DNA of 64,000 nucleotides from an uncultured Lachnospiraceae bacterium (GCA_910583615.1 CAJTXP010000005.1:62001-126000), one strand, 5' to 3'; numbered from the stretch's first letter, positions 24,465-33,497 are shown. Notes: generated from the letters alone by a model not told the origin. Numbers and translations are program-made.

Positions 24465-26111
24465 ATGAAGATCCTGCTTGCGGCAGTCAATGCAAAATAC
24501 ATTCACTCCAGTCTCGCTGTATACAGCCTGAAAGCGGCGGCAGGCCCGCTGGGGGCGCAGGTGGAGATCGGAGAATATACGATCAATCAGAATATGGATC
24601 AGATCCTTCAGGACCTGTACAGAAGGAGGCCGGATGTAGTTGCTTTTTCCTGCTATATATGGAACCGGCGGATCGTGGGAGAGCTGATTCGGGAACTTCC
24701 GAAGATTCTTCCGGGTATCCGCCTGTGGGCGGGAGGCCCGGAGGCGACTTATGATGCAGTGGATTTTCTCCTGGAATATCCGGAGCTGACCGGAGTCATG
24801 CGGGGAGAAGGAGAAGAGACTTTTTCCATGCTGGCTGCCTGCTATACAGAAGGAAAGGGTTCGTTTTTTCATATTCCCGGACTTTCTTTTCGCGTGCCGG
24901 GAGAAAAGATCCATGAGACAGGAGAAGCGAAGCTTCCGGATATGGACCTTCTTCCTTTTGCATATGAAGATATGAAGATGTTCCGCAATAAGATCGTTTA
25001 TTATGAATCCAGCAGAGGCTGTCCGTTTGGGTGCAGCTACTGCCTCTCATCTGTCGACAGGCGGGTGAGATTCCGGAGCCTTTCTCTGGTCAGGCGGGAT
25101 CTTGCTGCGTTTCTTGAAGCAGGCATTCCTCAGGTGAAATTTGTGGACCGGACTTTTAATGTGGATCCAGAGCGTACGGAAGAGCTGTGGAGATGGCTTC
25201 TGGAGCATGATAACGGAATCACGAATTTTCATTTTGAGATCGGGGCGGATCTGCTTACAGACCGGGAGCTGGAGCTTATGAGCCGGATGCGTCCGGGGCT
25301 GATCCAGCTGGAGATCGGGGTTCAGTCCGTCAATGAGGAGACGATCCGGGAGATCGACCGCAGGATGGACCTTGAGCGGCTGAAGACGGCGGTGCGGAGA
25401 GTGAAAAGCTTTCATAATATTCATCAGCATCTGGATCTGATTGCCGGGCTTCCCTTTGAGGATCTCGACAGTTTCCGGCGTTCTTTTGACGAGGTATATG
25501 CGCTGGAGCCGGAGCAGCTGCAGCTTGGGTTTCTGAAAGTGCTGAAAGGTTCAAAAATGTACAGAAAAGCGTCTGATTACGGGATTCTCCAGCATCAGGA
25601 ACCGCCGTATGAAGTGCTTCGGACAGACTGGCTGTCTTATGAAGACCTTCTTCTTTTGAAAGGCGTGGAGGAGATGGTGGAGGTCTACTATAACAGTCAC
25701 CAGTTTGCACAGACGCTTAAGGAACTGCTCAAAAGGTATGAATCTCCATTTGATTTTTACCATGAACTTGCGGTATATTATGAGAACAGAGGCTGTCATC
25801 AGATCAGCCATTCCCGTATGGCGAGGTATGAGATCCTGAGAGATTTTCTGAAGCAGAAGGATCTGGCGCTTCCGGTTTTTGACCAGTGCATGGTCTATGA
25901 CCTGTATGCCCGGGAGAATCTGAAAAGCCGTCCGGTCTTTGCAGCGGACTTAAGCCCTTACCGGCGGCAGCTGAAAGCGTATGAAAAGGATTATGGAAAA
26001 CAGGTTCACGTCGAAGTATTTTTATGTGAGGAAGGGCCGCGTTACGTGCTGTTCGACTATCAGAGACGGGACCCTCTTACAAAGGAAGCATATGTGGAGG
26101 AACTGCATTGA
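24465..26111 (+). CDS. B12-binding-domain radical SAM protein (DUF4080)
   Basis: A 548-residue protein. Residues 1-135 form a cobalamin-binding-like Rossmann domain (MKILLAAVNAKYIHSSLAVY, RLWAGGPEATYD). The radical SAM core follows with Cys186, Cys190, Cys193 (RGCPFGCSYC) for the 4Fe-4S cluster, then a DUF4080 C-terminal part. Such proteins catalyse SAM-dependent radical reactions; the substrate of this branch is unknown. The start has AGAGGTGG upstream; a longer frame reaching 24165 runs through both tRNA genes and is an artefact. The stop overlaps the TTG start of nth, so the two are coupled. Confidence 0.9.
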   Translation: MKILLAAVNAKYIHSSLAVYSLKAAAGPLGAQVEIGEYTINQNMDQILQDLYRRRPDVVAFSCYIWNRRIVGELIRELPKILPGIRLWAGGPEATYDAVDFLLEYPELTGVMRGEGEETFSMLAACYTEGKGSFFHIPGLSFRVPGEKIHETGEAKLPDMDLLPFAYEDMKMFRNKIVYYESSRGCPFGCSYCLSSVDRRVRFRSLSLVRRDLAAFLEAGIPQVKFVDRTFNVDPERTEELWRWLLEHDNGITNFHFEIGADLLTDRELELMSRMRPGLIQLEIGVQSVNEETIREIDRRMDLERLKTAVRRVKSFHNIHQHLDLIAGLPFEDLDSFRRSFDEVYALEPEQLQLGFLKVLKGSKMYRKASDYGILQHQEPPYEVLRTDWLSYEDLLLLKGVEEMVEVYYNSHQFAQTLKELLKRYESPFDFYHELAVYYENRGCHQISHSRMARYEILRDFLKQKDLALPVFDQCMVYDLYARENLKSRPVFAADLSPYRRQLKAYEKDYGKQVHVEVFLCEEGPRYVLFDYQRRDPLTKEAYVEELH

Positions 26112-26743
26112 CGAAGAGAACAAAGGAGATCCTGGAGATTCTGGACCGGCAGTACGGCACGGAATATGTCTGCTATCTGAACTATGAGACTCCGTGGCAG
26201 CTTTTGATCGCCACCATGCTGAGCGCCCAGTGCACGGACGCCAGGGTGAATATCGTGACAAAGACGCTGTTTCAGAAGTATGATACCCTGGAGAAGTTTG
26301 CATCTGCGGATCTTCAGGAACTGGAACAGGATATTAAACCCACCGGTTTTTATCATAATAAGGCGAAGAACATCATCGCATGCGCCAGGAGGCTTCTAAA
26401 GGCCTATGACGGGAAGGTGCCCAAAGATCTGGAAGCGCTGACTTCGCTGGCCGGCGTGGGCAGGAAGACGGCGAATGTGATCCGGGGGAACATATACCAT
26501 GAACCAAGCGTGGTGGTGGATACCCATGTAAAACGGATTTCCGTAAAACTGGGTCTTACGAAAGAAGAAGACCCGGTGAAGATCGAATACGATCTGATGA
26601 AAAAGCTTCCGAAGGATCACTGGATTCTCTGGAACATCCATATCATTACGTTTGGAAGAACGATCTGTACAGCGAGAAGCCCCAGATGTCAGGAATGCTT
26701 TCTGACCGGATATTGCAAAGGATACAAAAAAGATGATAAATGA
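26108..26743 (+). CDS. nth: endonuclease III
   Basis: A 211-residue DNA glycosylase/AP lyase for oxidised pyrimidines in base excision repair. The helix-hairpin-helix LAGVGRKTANV contains catalytic Lys120, and Asp138 lies in VDTHV. The iron-sulfur loop is complete: Cys187, 194, 197 and 203 (spacing 6-2-5). Translation starts at TTG 26108, which overlaps the upstream stop; GGAGG at 26096-26100 supports it. The 3' end overlaps the exonuclease gene by 11 bases. Length and motifs are standard. Confidence 0.96.
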   Translation: MTKRTKEILEILDRQYGTEYVCYLNYETPWQLLIATMLSAQCTDARVNIVTKTLFQKYDTLEKFASADLQELEQDIKPTGFYHNKAKNIIACARRLLKAYDGKVPKDLEALTSLAGVGRKTANVIRGNIYHEPSVVVDTHVKRISVKLGLTKEEDPVKIEYDLMKKLPKDHWILWNIHIITFGRTICTARSPRCQECFLTGYCKGYKKDDK

Positions 26744-27482
26744 ATATATTGCAGTGGATGTGGAGACCACGGGACTTAGTCCGGAGCGGGACCGGCTGCT
26801 GGAGATCGGCGCGGTGCATGTGCAGGATGGGAAAGTGATAAAGACTTTTGGGACTCTGATCGATACGGGTATGCCGGTGCCTCTGCGGATTCAGGAGCTG
26901 ACCGGTATTACGGATGAGATGAGAAAGAGCGGCGTGCCGGTCCGGGAGGCGGTCCGGGGATTCCTTAAATTCCGGGGAACACTTCCCATTGTCGGACACA
27001 ATATTCCTTTTGACTTTGGATTTCTGAAAGAGGCGGCGGTGAGGGAGAAGCTGGATTTTGAAGCAGAGGCGCTGGACACTCTGAAGATTGCCAGGAGGAC
27101 GCTGCCGTATATGCCCTCAAAGTCTCTGTCTGCGCTGTGCGCCTTCTACAGGATTCCTTCGGGCAATGCGCATCGGGCGCAGGATGATGCCCTGGCGGCC
27201 CATAGGCTTCTTTGGAGGATGTGGGAGGAATCCGGACAGCGGGATCCGGACGCCTTTGCGCTTCAGAAAATGGTTTATACAGTGAAAAAACAAAGCCCCA
27301 TAACAAATCGTCAAAAAGGATACTTGAATGATCTGCTGAAATATCATAGAATAAAGACAGACGTCTGTATTGACAACATGACGAAAAGTGAAGCTTCCCG
27401 TATGATTGACCATATTATTCTGCAGCACGGGAAGATTCTTAAAAGACAGATAGAAAGGGAGGGACGGAATGAATTTTTATAA
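26733..27482 (+). CDS. DEDDh 3'-5' exonuclease (DnaQ/PolC epsilon-like)
   Basis: A 249-residue exonuclease. The DnaQ-type motifs are present: VDVETTGLSPE (ExoI, Asp and Glu), GHNIPFDFGFL (ExoII) and HRAQDDALAAHRLL (ExoIII, DEDDh histidine). Residues 175-249 form an extra C-terminal part (PITNRQKGYLNDLLKYHRI, MTKSEASRMID) found in stand-alone Firmicutes versions, possibly DNA- or protein-binding. It overlaps nth, suggesting a role in DNA repair rather than in the replicase. Its last 14 bases overlap a very small downstream gene. Confidence 0.9.
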   Translation: MINEYIAVDVETTGLSPERDRLLEIGAVHVQDGKVIKTFGTLIDTGMPVPLRIQELTGITDEMRKSGVPVREAVRGFLKFRGTLPIVGHNIPFDFGFLKEAAVREKLDFEAEALDTLKIARRTLPYMPSKSLSALCAFYRIPSGNAHRAQDDALAAHRLLWRMWEESGQRDPDAFALQKMVYTVKKQSPITNRQKGYLNDLLKYHRIKTDVCIDNMTKSEASRMIDHIILQHGKILKRQIEREGRNEFL

Positions 27483-27570
27483 TGATAAAACAAGGAGAAA
27501 GATAGCGGCGGCGATTGTTGTGCTTCTGGTGATTGCCATGGTACTGCCGCTTCTTGTATATGCTCTGTGA
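27469..27570 (+). CDS. 33-residue single-pass membrane protein
   Basis: A small frame starting inside the end of the exonuclease gene: MNFYNDKTRRKIAAAIVVLL, then VIAMVLPLLVYAL. One strongly hydrophobic helix follows a basic N-terminus (positive-inside). GGGAGGG lies at 27459-27464 before the ATG, and the stop is 17 bases before the VanW gene. Similar tiny proteins occur at this place in other Lachnospiraceae as far as I recall. Function unknown; the strong ribosome binding site and compact spacing argue that it is real. Confidence 0.65.
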   Translation: MNFYNDKTRRKIAAAIVVLLVIAMVLPLLVYAL

Positions 27571-27587
27571 TCAGGAGGAGGAGAGAG

Positions 27588-29042
27588 ATGAGAAAGTATA
27601 TGAAAAGACTGTGTGCCGGAATCTGCCTTTTGCTGTTGTGTGCTGGAATGACCGCCTTTGCAGAAGAGGCAACCATATTAAAGGGCGTAAAGATTGACGG
27701 AGTGGACGTTTCCGGGATGACCCGGGCGGAAGCTGTCAGAGCGCTTGAGGCCCATGAAAAAGAGGTGGGGGAGCAGAAGATATCTCTGAAGATCGGGGAC
27801 GAAACGGTTGAGGCGGGTCTTTCCGGCTTTGGAATCACCTGCAGTCATGCAGAAGCTGTAGATGAAGCGCTGGGGATCGGCAGAACCGGGAATATCGTAA
27901 AACGCTACAAGGACCAGAAAGATCTGCAGCACAGCGGTAAAGAATTTGCCCTGAGCTGGGAAGTGAACGAGAGGCTTGTGAAGTCTTTTGTGGAAGAAAA
28001 CTGTACGCAGTTCGACAGGGAAGCAGAAAATGCATCTTTAAGCCGTTCGAACGGAGAATTTCAGTTTGTGCCGGGAAAACAGGGACTTGTGCTGGATGTA
28101 GACGGCTCTGTAGCGGCAATCATGGAGCATCTGAGCAGCGGCTGGTCTCCGGACTCTGAAGAACACGAGATTGAACTGAAAACCAGAATTACGGAGCCGG
28201 AAGGAAGCGCGGAGGAGCTTGCCAGTGTAAAAGATCTTCTGGGGAGTTTTACTACCAGCTTTTCCACATCAAGCTCCAATCGGTGTATGAACGTCAGCAG
28301 CGGCGCTGAACATATCAACGGGACGGTACTGTATCCGGGAGAAAGCTTTTCTACCTATGAGTGCGTATCTCCGTTTACGGCAGAGAACGGCTATGCCATG
28401 GCAGGGTCCTATCTGAACGGAGAGGTGGTTGACAGTATGGGAGGCGGCATTTGCCAGGTCTCCACTACGTTGTATAATGCGGTGCTTCGAGCGGAACTGG
28501 AAGTGACGGAACGTTCTCCGCACTCCATGACGGTGCATTATGTGGAATTGTCTGAAGATGCGGCGATTGCGGGGACCTATAAGGACTTTAAGTTTGTCAA
28601 CTCCCTTTCGGCTCCCATTTATATAGAAGGATATACAACTGCGGACAAGAAGATTACCTTTAACATATACGGAAAAGAAACCCGTGACAGCAACCGGAGC
28701 ATTTCCTTTGAGAGCGTGAAGGTCAGCAATGTGGGCGGCGGCACGGTGCTGACGGAAAACGGCGGTCTGCCCCTTGGGTATAAGTCGGTGTCCAAAGGCC
28801 AGCAGGGCTATGTGGCGGAGCTCTACAAGGTGGTAAAAGTCAACGGCGTTGAGACGGAACGGATCAAGGTGAATAAGAGTACATATAAAGGAAGCAACCG
28901 GGTAGTGACCTATGGTACGGCGGGAGATCCGGTACTGTCTGAAAATCTCAGAGCGGCAATTGCGCTTCAGGATGAGGCTCTGGCAGATGCGAATATCGCA
29001 GCGCTTGTTCCCCCTGCTCCCGATCCTGCCCCGGCTGAATAA
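27588..29042 (+). CDS. VanW family protein with peptidoglycan-binding-like and G5 domains
   Basis: A 484-residue secreted protein. A signal peptide ends near AFAEEA (residue about 25). Residues 30-200 contain the PG_binding_4/YoaR-type repeat region, then a VanW domain (TTSFSTSSSNRCMNVSSGAE... GGGICQVSTTLYNAVLRAELE). The C-terminal 80 residues resemble a G5 domain (VVKVNGVETERIKVN). VanW proteins are cell-wall associated with unknown reaction. GGAGGAGGAG precedes ATG 27588. The next gene starts 14 bases later. Confidence 0.88.
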   Translation: MRKYMKRLCAGICLLLLCAGMTAFAEEATILKGVKIDGVDVSGMTRAEAVRALEAHEKEVGEQKISLKIGDETVEAGLSGFGITCSHAEAVDEALGIGRTGNIVKRYKDQKDLQHSGKEFALSWEVNERLVKSFVEENCTQFDREAENASLSRSNGEFQFVPGKQGLVLDVDGSVAAIMEHLSSGWSPDSEEHEIELKTRITEPEGSAEELASVKDLLGSFTTSFSTSSSNRCMNVSSGAEHINGTVLYPGESFSTYECVSPFTAENGYAMAGSYLNGEVVDSMGGGICQVSTTLYNAVLRAELEVTERSPHSMTVHYVELSEDAAIAGTYKDFKFVNSLSAPIYIEGYTTADKKITFNIYGKETRDSNRSISFESVKVSNVGGGTVLTENGGLPLGYKSVSKGQQGYVAELYKVVKVNGVETERIKVNKSTYKGSNRVVTYGTAGDPVLSENLRAAIALQDEALADANIAALVPPAPDPAPAE

Positions 29043-29056
29043 AAGAAGGTGGATAT

Positions 29057-30043
29057 ATGGAGATAGGAAAAGTTCCGGAGAATGTGCTGAAACGGGCGGT
29101 GTTCCGGCAGATTCATACAAAGCGGAGTGAAGTTCTGGTGGGTGCTTCCGTAGGTGAGGACTGTGCGGCGGTGCAGCTTGCGCCGGATGAAGTGTTTGTA
29201 CTCTCTACGGACCCCATAACAGGAGCGACAAAGGATACCGGAAGGCTTGCGGTGCAGATCACTGCCAATGATCTGGCCAGCGCCGGGGCAGAACCGGTGG
29301 GAATTCTTCTGACGGTTCTTCTTCCGCCTTCCGCCGAGGAATCCCTGATCCGGCAACTGATGCAGGAAGTGGAGAGTGCCTGCGAAGAACTTCATATACA
29401 GGCGATGGGCGGCCATACGGAGATTACGGCAGCGGTGAATCAGCCGCTGCTTTCTGTGACAGGCGTTGGAAAAGTGAAAAAAGGCTGTCTTGTGACGACC
29501 GGAGGCGCCCGGCCGCAGGATGCGGTGGTGGTGTCCAAATGGATCGGCGTGGAAGGGACCTCGATTATTGCAAAGGAGAAGGAAGAGGAACTGTTAACCC
29601 GCTTTCCGGTCTCTTTTGTAGAAGCGGCGAAAGGATTTGACCGATATCTTTCAGTCGTGCCGGAAGCCGCCGTAGCAGTGAGAAACGGCGTCAGCGCCAT
29701 GCATGATGTGACGGAGGGCGGTATCTACGGCGCATTGTGGGAGCTGGCAGAAGCGTCCGGCGTCGGACTGGAAATTGATCTGAAGTCCATCCCCATTCGT
29801 CAGGAGACTGTGGAGATCTGTGAATATTATCATCTGAATCCGTATCAGCTCATATCCAGCGGATGTATGCTGATGACCGTTTCGGACGGATACCGGCTTG
29901 TCCGCGAGCTGAAGAAAGCGGGGATACCGGCGGCGGTGATTGGCTGCTGTGTGGAAGGAAAAGCAAAAAAGATCATAAACGGGGAAGACGAGGCATATCT
30001 GGAACGTCCAAAGACAGATGAACTGTATAAGATTTACAAGTGA
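29057..30043 (+). CDS. AIR synthase-related protein (HypE-like)
   Basis: A 328-residue member of the PurM/HypE/ThiL/SelD superfamily, ATP-binding enzymes that act on carboxamide, thiamine or selenium substrates. Visible parts: GASVGEDCAAV near residue 30, ITANDLASAGAEPVGIL near 75, MHDVTEGGIYGALWE near 215. The C-terminal HypE cysteine that carries the cyanide ligand is not evident, and no other hyp gene is near, so a hydrogenase role is doubtful. The specific substrate is unknown. It lies between the VanW gene and trmL. Confidence 0.8.
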   Translation: MEIGKVPENVLKRAVFRQIHTKRSEVLVGASVGEDCAAVQLAPDEVFVLSTDPITGATKDTGRLAVQITANDLASAGAEPVGILLTVLLPPSAEESLIRQLMQEVESACEELHIQAMGGHTEITAAVNQPLLSVTGVGKVKKGCLVTTGGARPQDAVVVSKWIGVEGTSIIAKEKEEELLTRFPVSFVEAAKGFDRYLSVVPEAAVAVRNGVSAMHDVTEGGIYGALWELAEASGVGLEIDLKSIPIRQETVEICEYYHLNPYQLISSGCMLMTVSDGYRLVRELKKAGIPAAVIGCCVEGKAKKIINGEDEAYLERPKTDELYKIYK

Positions 30044-30061
30044 AGAGAAGGGGGAGGGGAA

Positions 30062-30565
30062 ATGGCGCTGAATGTAGTGCTGTATGAGCCGGAGATTCCG
30101 GCCAATACAGGAAATATCGGCAGGACCTGCGTGGCGACCGGGAGCAGGCTGCATCTGATCGAACCTCTGGGCTTCCGGCTTGGGGAAAAGGAATTAAGGA
30201 GAGCCGGCATGGACTACTGGAAGGATCTGGATGTGTCCGTCTATATGGACTATGACGATTTTCTGGAGCGGAATCCGGGTGCAAGAATCTATATGGCAAC
30301 AACGAAGGCGCCGAATGTGTATACGGATGTGCGGTTTGAACCGGACTGTTATCTCATGTTCGGAAAAGAGAGCGCAGGGATACCGGAAGAACTTCTGCGA
30401 AAACATCGGGAGGACGCCATACGGATTCCGATGAATCCCATGATCCGTTCTCTGAATCTTTCCAATTCGGTTGCGGTCGTGCTGTACGAAGCGCTGAGAC
30501 AGCAGAATTTTGCCCATATGCAGCTGACCGGAAGACTGACCGGATGCGGGTGGGATTTACAATGA
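30062..30565 (+). CDS. trmL: tRNA (cytidine(34)-2'-O)-methyltransferase
   Basis: A 167-residue SPOUT methyltransferase that modifies the wobble ribose of tRNA-Leu. The knotted SAM site is clear: EIPANTGNIGRTC (11-23), LMFGKESAGIPEEL, and RIPMNPMIRSLNLSNSVAVVLYEALRQ. The length is typical of the minimal SpoU/TrmL form. GGGGAGGGGA lies right before the start. It is followed by a dispersed repeat copy and then a cell wall hydrolase gene. Confidence 0.95.
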   Translation: MALNVVLYEPEIPANTGNIGRTCVATGSRLHLIEPLGFRLGEKELRRAGMDYWKDLDVSVYMDYDDFLERNPGARIYMATTKAPNVYTDVRFEPDCYLMFGKESAGIPEELLRKHREDAIRIPMNPMIRSLNLSNSVAVVLYEALRQQNFAHMQLTGRLTGCGWDLQ

Positions 30566-30628
30566 AGGAGACATACGAAGCAGGGAGAGTCCTGATTGCC
30601 CGTCTGGAAGAATTATCTGTCCTCACCA

Positions 30629-30661
30629 GGTGTACCGGGCGGCGTGGGTGTGAAAAGCAAC
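30629..30661 (+). repeat. dispersed intergenic repeat, copy 4
   Basis: The 3' part, GGCGGCGTGGGTGTGAAAAG followed by CAAC, matches copies at 3367-3398 (minus), 6680 and 20699. The 5' part is more diverged (GTGTACCGGGC). It ends 34 bases before the start of the cell wall hydrolase gene. Confidence 0.65.
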
Positions 30662-30694
30662 GATAAAAGAAGGAGATGTCTCAGGAGGGCGGTT

Positions 30695-32287
30695 ATGAAA
30701 GGATATATACAGAAACGGATGATGCGGCTCCTGTGTTTGTTGCTTGCTTTTGGCATGGCGGCATCCTCTTATACGGCTTATGCTGTGAGCAGGGAGACCC
30801 AGAGCGAGATCGACCGGCTGAAAGAAGAGAAGAGCAGGGCGGAGGCGGAGAAAAAGGCGGCGGAGAAAGAAAAAGGAAACATCAGCAGTCAAAAATCCGC
30901 AGTGGAAAATTATCTGAAAGATCTGGAAAAGCAGGCGGGCAGCCTGAGCGAGCAGATCAGCATGCTGGAGAAAGATATTGCCGAAAAAGAAGAGGCGGTC
31001 CGGACGAAGGAAGCAGAAGTCCAGGCGGCAGAAGAGACGGTAAACAGGCAGTATGAGGATATGAAGAAGAGGATTCAGTATATGTATGAGAACGGCCAGG
31101 GAAATATGCTGAGTTATATGGCGTCGGCTCTGACCGGGGATCTTGCAGATGCGCTGAATCAGGCGGAATATGCCATTAATATCAACCGTTATGATCGGGA
31201 GATGCTTGCCGACTATAAAGAAGCAAAGGCGGAGCTGGAGCAGCAGAAGGAGGAGCTTCTGGATGACCAGGAAGCGCTGGCGCTTATGAAAGAAGAGACG
31301 GAGAAGAAAAAACAGCAGGTGGCAAGCCAGCAGAAAGCGGCCGGTTCGAAGCTTGGTCAGTTTGATGAACTTCTGGAGCAGGTGTCCGGTGAGGTCAGCA
31401 GCATGGAAGAACTGATCGCGGAGAAGACAAAGATCCTTAACCAGTTGATCAAAAAGGCGGAAGAGGAAGAGCGTCAGGCGCGTATTGCAGCTGCAAAACA
31501 GGCGGCGGCGTCCATGGGCGGCGGGTCCATTACGACCGGGGATTCCAAAATCTCCCATCATGCAGTAGGACTCAGCGATTATGAACTGATGCTTCTGGCG
31601 GCAATGATCTACTGCGAAGCGGGAAATCAGGGATGGGAAGGACAGACGGCGGTCGGCTACGTAATCATGAACCGCGTAAGGAGTTCTCTGTATCCCAATT
31701 CCCTGGAGGCAGTGCTCCGGCAGTCGAGACAGTTTGAACCTGCAGGCTCGGGCCGGTTTGATCTGGTGCTGAAAGCGGAACAGGATCCGGATATTCCCAA
31801 TATCGTGACAGATTCCTGCTGGAATGCGGCAAAGGCGGTGATAAACGGAACAAGCAATGTGGGCGATTCCCTGTTTTTCCGTACCTGGGCGCCGGTTCCG
31901 TCGCTGGTAGAGAACCTGAAAAACGGAGGCGTGCCTCACTGGATCATTAAAGACCATATCTTCTACTATTACTGGACAAGCTATACGACAGGACAGAAGC
32001 CGTCTAAGGAACCGGAGGAGGACGAGTCGGACGACGAGGAAACTCCGGACGGCGGAGACGAGCCGGACAATGAGGAAGAGCCTGATGATACAGAAACACC
32101 GGATGATACAGAAGAACCGGAAGAACCGGAGGATCCCGATGATGAGGAGGATTCGGAAGGTCCAGGCGGGCCTGATGAGCCTGGCAATGACAGCCCGGAT
32201 GATGCAGGGCCTTCGGATATCCCGGATCCTTCGGACGATATGGAGGAATCAGAAGAATCAGACGGGAATGAAGGGATGGGAGAATAG
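30695..32287 (+). CDS. secreted cell wall hydrolase (SleB/Hydrolase_2) with coiled coil
   Basis: A 530-residue exported protein. A signal peptide runs to about Ala30 (AYA). Residues 32-270 are a long charged coiled coil like that of PcsB/CwlO-type proteins. Residues about 290-410 are a Hydrolase_2 domain: MIYCEAGNQGWEGQTAVGYV with the catalytic glutamate, and GDSLFFRTW. This fold is found in the spore lytic transglycosylase SleB and CwlJ. The last 115 residues are almost only Asp, Glu, Pro and Gly, likely unstructured. CAGGAGGG precedes ATG 30695; an extension to 30596 crosses a dispersed repeat and is unlikely. Confidence 0.88.
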   Translation: MKGYIQKRMMRLLCLLLAFGMAASSYTAYAVSRETQSEIDRLKEEKSRAEAEKKAAEKEKGNISSQKSAVENYLKDLEKQAGSLSEQISMLEKDIAEKEEAVRTKEAEVQAAEETVNRQYEDMKKRIQYMYENGQGNMLSYMASALTGDLADALNQAEYAININRYDREMLADYKEAKAELEQQKEELLDDQEALALMKEETEKKKQQVASQQKAAGSKLGQFDELLEQVSGEVSSMEELIAEKTKILNQLIKKAEEEERQARIAAAKQAAASMGGGSITTGDSKISHHAVGLSDYELMLLAAMIYCEAGNQGWEGQTAVGYVIMNRVRSSLYPNSLEAVLRQSRQFEPAGSGRFDLVLKAEQDPDIPNIVTDSCWNAAKAVINGTSNVGDSLFFRTWAPVPSLVENLKNGGVPHWIIKDHIFYYYWTSYTTGQKPSKEPEEDESDDEETPDGGDEPDNEEEPDDTETPDDTEEPEEPEDPDDEEDSEGPGGPDEPGNDSPDDAGPSDIPDPSDDMEESEESDGNEGMGE

Positions 32288-32298
32288 AGATATAAGAA

Positions 32299-32326
32299 AC
32301 AGGGGGCGTTGCAAAACGCCCCCTGT
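32299..32326. terminator. terminator between two convergent genes
   Basis: A perfect 12-base stem, ACAGGGGGCGTT (32299-32310) with AACGCCCCCTGT (32315-32326), around GCAA. It lies between the cell wall hydrolase (+) and propeller (-) genes. T-runs are short. Confidence 0.75.
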
Positions 32327-32357
32327 CTGTATGTCTGAGAGCTGTTCAGAGCTTCGC

Positions 32358-33422
32358 TTATTCTGTAACGGTATACAGTGCGACCTCATCAATCTCCCGA
32401 TTGGTTGCCACGATCACATCCTGGCCTTTTTTGTTGACAAAATGCAGTGCATTGGCACAGCCGGTATTCTGGTCAATGTATTCGGTCCGGTAGGTTCCGG
32501 CTTCGGCATCCCAGGTGATGGCAATAGTATTTTTTGTACCTTTCCTCCAGCCGACAATCCAGGTTGGCTTTCCGAGCATCTCACAGCTCCAGGTGGCATG
32601 GATCATGTCGGTTTCGGATTCCGGACGGTCATATTTCCACTGAGGCACATAGTTTCCGTGGGCATCCAGATGATAGATGGTCAGAGAAGACCCGTGGAAG
32701 GGGCTGATGCAGCCCAGCTCCGGCTTTCCGTCTCCGTCGAAGTCCATCAAAATGGAATCGCTGGAAGGAACGCTGCTGATCTGCGTGACCTCCCATTCGG
32801 CTCCGGGAACTGCAGGCGGGTCAAACAGGAAAGTGCCCTCTTCGCATCCGATCAGCGCGGCGTCATGACCGCCGTGCCCGGTAAGCGAATACCCATGGTT
32901 TTTCAGCATGCCTCCCTTGATCAGCTTGAGCTTCAGCGGGTTTTCTTCACTGAAGGAAGAGAGGTCGGAAGGAAGCTCTGCGCCAAAGCATGCGCCCTTG
33001 AAACGCCAGTCTTCCTTGTACTCGTGGCCGGTCTTCAAACAACATACGATGAGATAACTGCGTCCGGCCCGGTTCAGAATGCCGAATCTGTGGACGAAGG
33101 GAGCATGACAGAGCGTGCGGATCTCCCACTCCCCTTTCTTTTTCGGGGTTACGATCACGATCTTTGCATTTGCAGAGTCGTTGGGGGAGTAAAACTGATG
33201 GGTGGCAAGGAACTGTCCGTCTGTGCCGGGAACCTGCGCCATGGTCATGACTCCGCCGGGCTCCGTCCATACGGTGTCCAGCTGCGTGCCGTCCTCGGAA
33301 AAGAGAAAGCATGGATCATGTTTTTCGGCGGCAACGAGAAAGCAGTGCTCTCCATGATAAGTAAGTTCGGTTATCGAGTAGCATTTGTTCAAATTGGATA
33401 TGATCTTCTTTTCAACGTTCAT
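32358..33422 (-). CDS. beta-propeller (FG-GAP/VCBS-like) protein of the ascorbate locus
   Basis: A 354-residue cytoplasmic-looking protein without signal peptide. It contains repeated strands with an FG-GAP-like element LMDFDGDGKPELGCISPFHG, plus LTGHGGHDAAL and WSCEMLGKPTWIVGWRKG, consistent with a seven-bladed propeller. I do not know its function. It follows ulaE on the minus strand with AAGGAGG 7 bases before the start, so it belongs to the ula regulon by position. It might act as a lactonase or as a sensor of sugar acid; both are guesses. Confidence 0.7.
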   Translation of the reverse strand: MNVEKKIISNLNKCYSITELTYHGEHCFLVAAEKHDPCFLFSEDGTQLDTVWTEPGGVMTMAQVPGTDGQFLATHQFYSPNDSANAKIVIVTPKKKGEWEIRTLCHAPFVHRFGILNRAGRSYLIVCCLKTGHEYKEDWRFKGACFGAELPSDLSSFSEENPLKLKLIKGGMLKNHGYSLTGHGGHDAALIGCEEGTFLFDPPAVPGAEWEVTQISSVPSSDSILMDFDGDGKPELGCISPFHGSSLTIYHLDAHGNYVPQWKYDRPESETDMIHATWSCEMLGKPTWIVGWRKGTKNTIAITWDAEAGTYRTEYIDQNTGCANALHFVNKKGQDVIVATNREIDEVALYTVTE

Positions 33423-33497
33423 GATGGAGCCTCCTTATGACTGTTCTGTAACTGAATTTTTTTATAGTTCCTCCGGTTTGCCTGCCAGGGAGCGGTA

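Noticed and set aside
29057..30043. Assignment as the hydrogenase maturation protein HypE
   Set aside because: No C-terminal HypE cysteine motif is evident and no other hyp genes are near; kept as AIR synthase-related.
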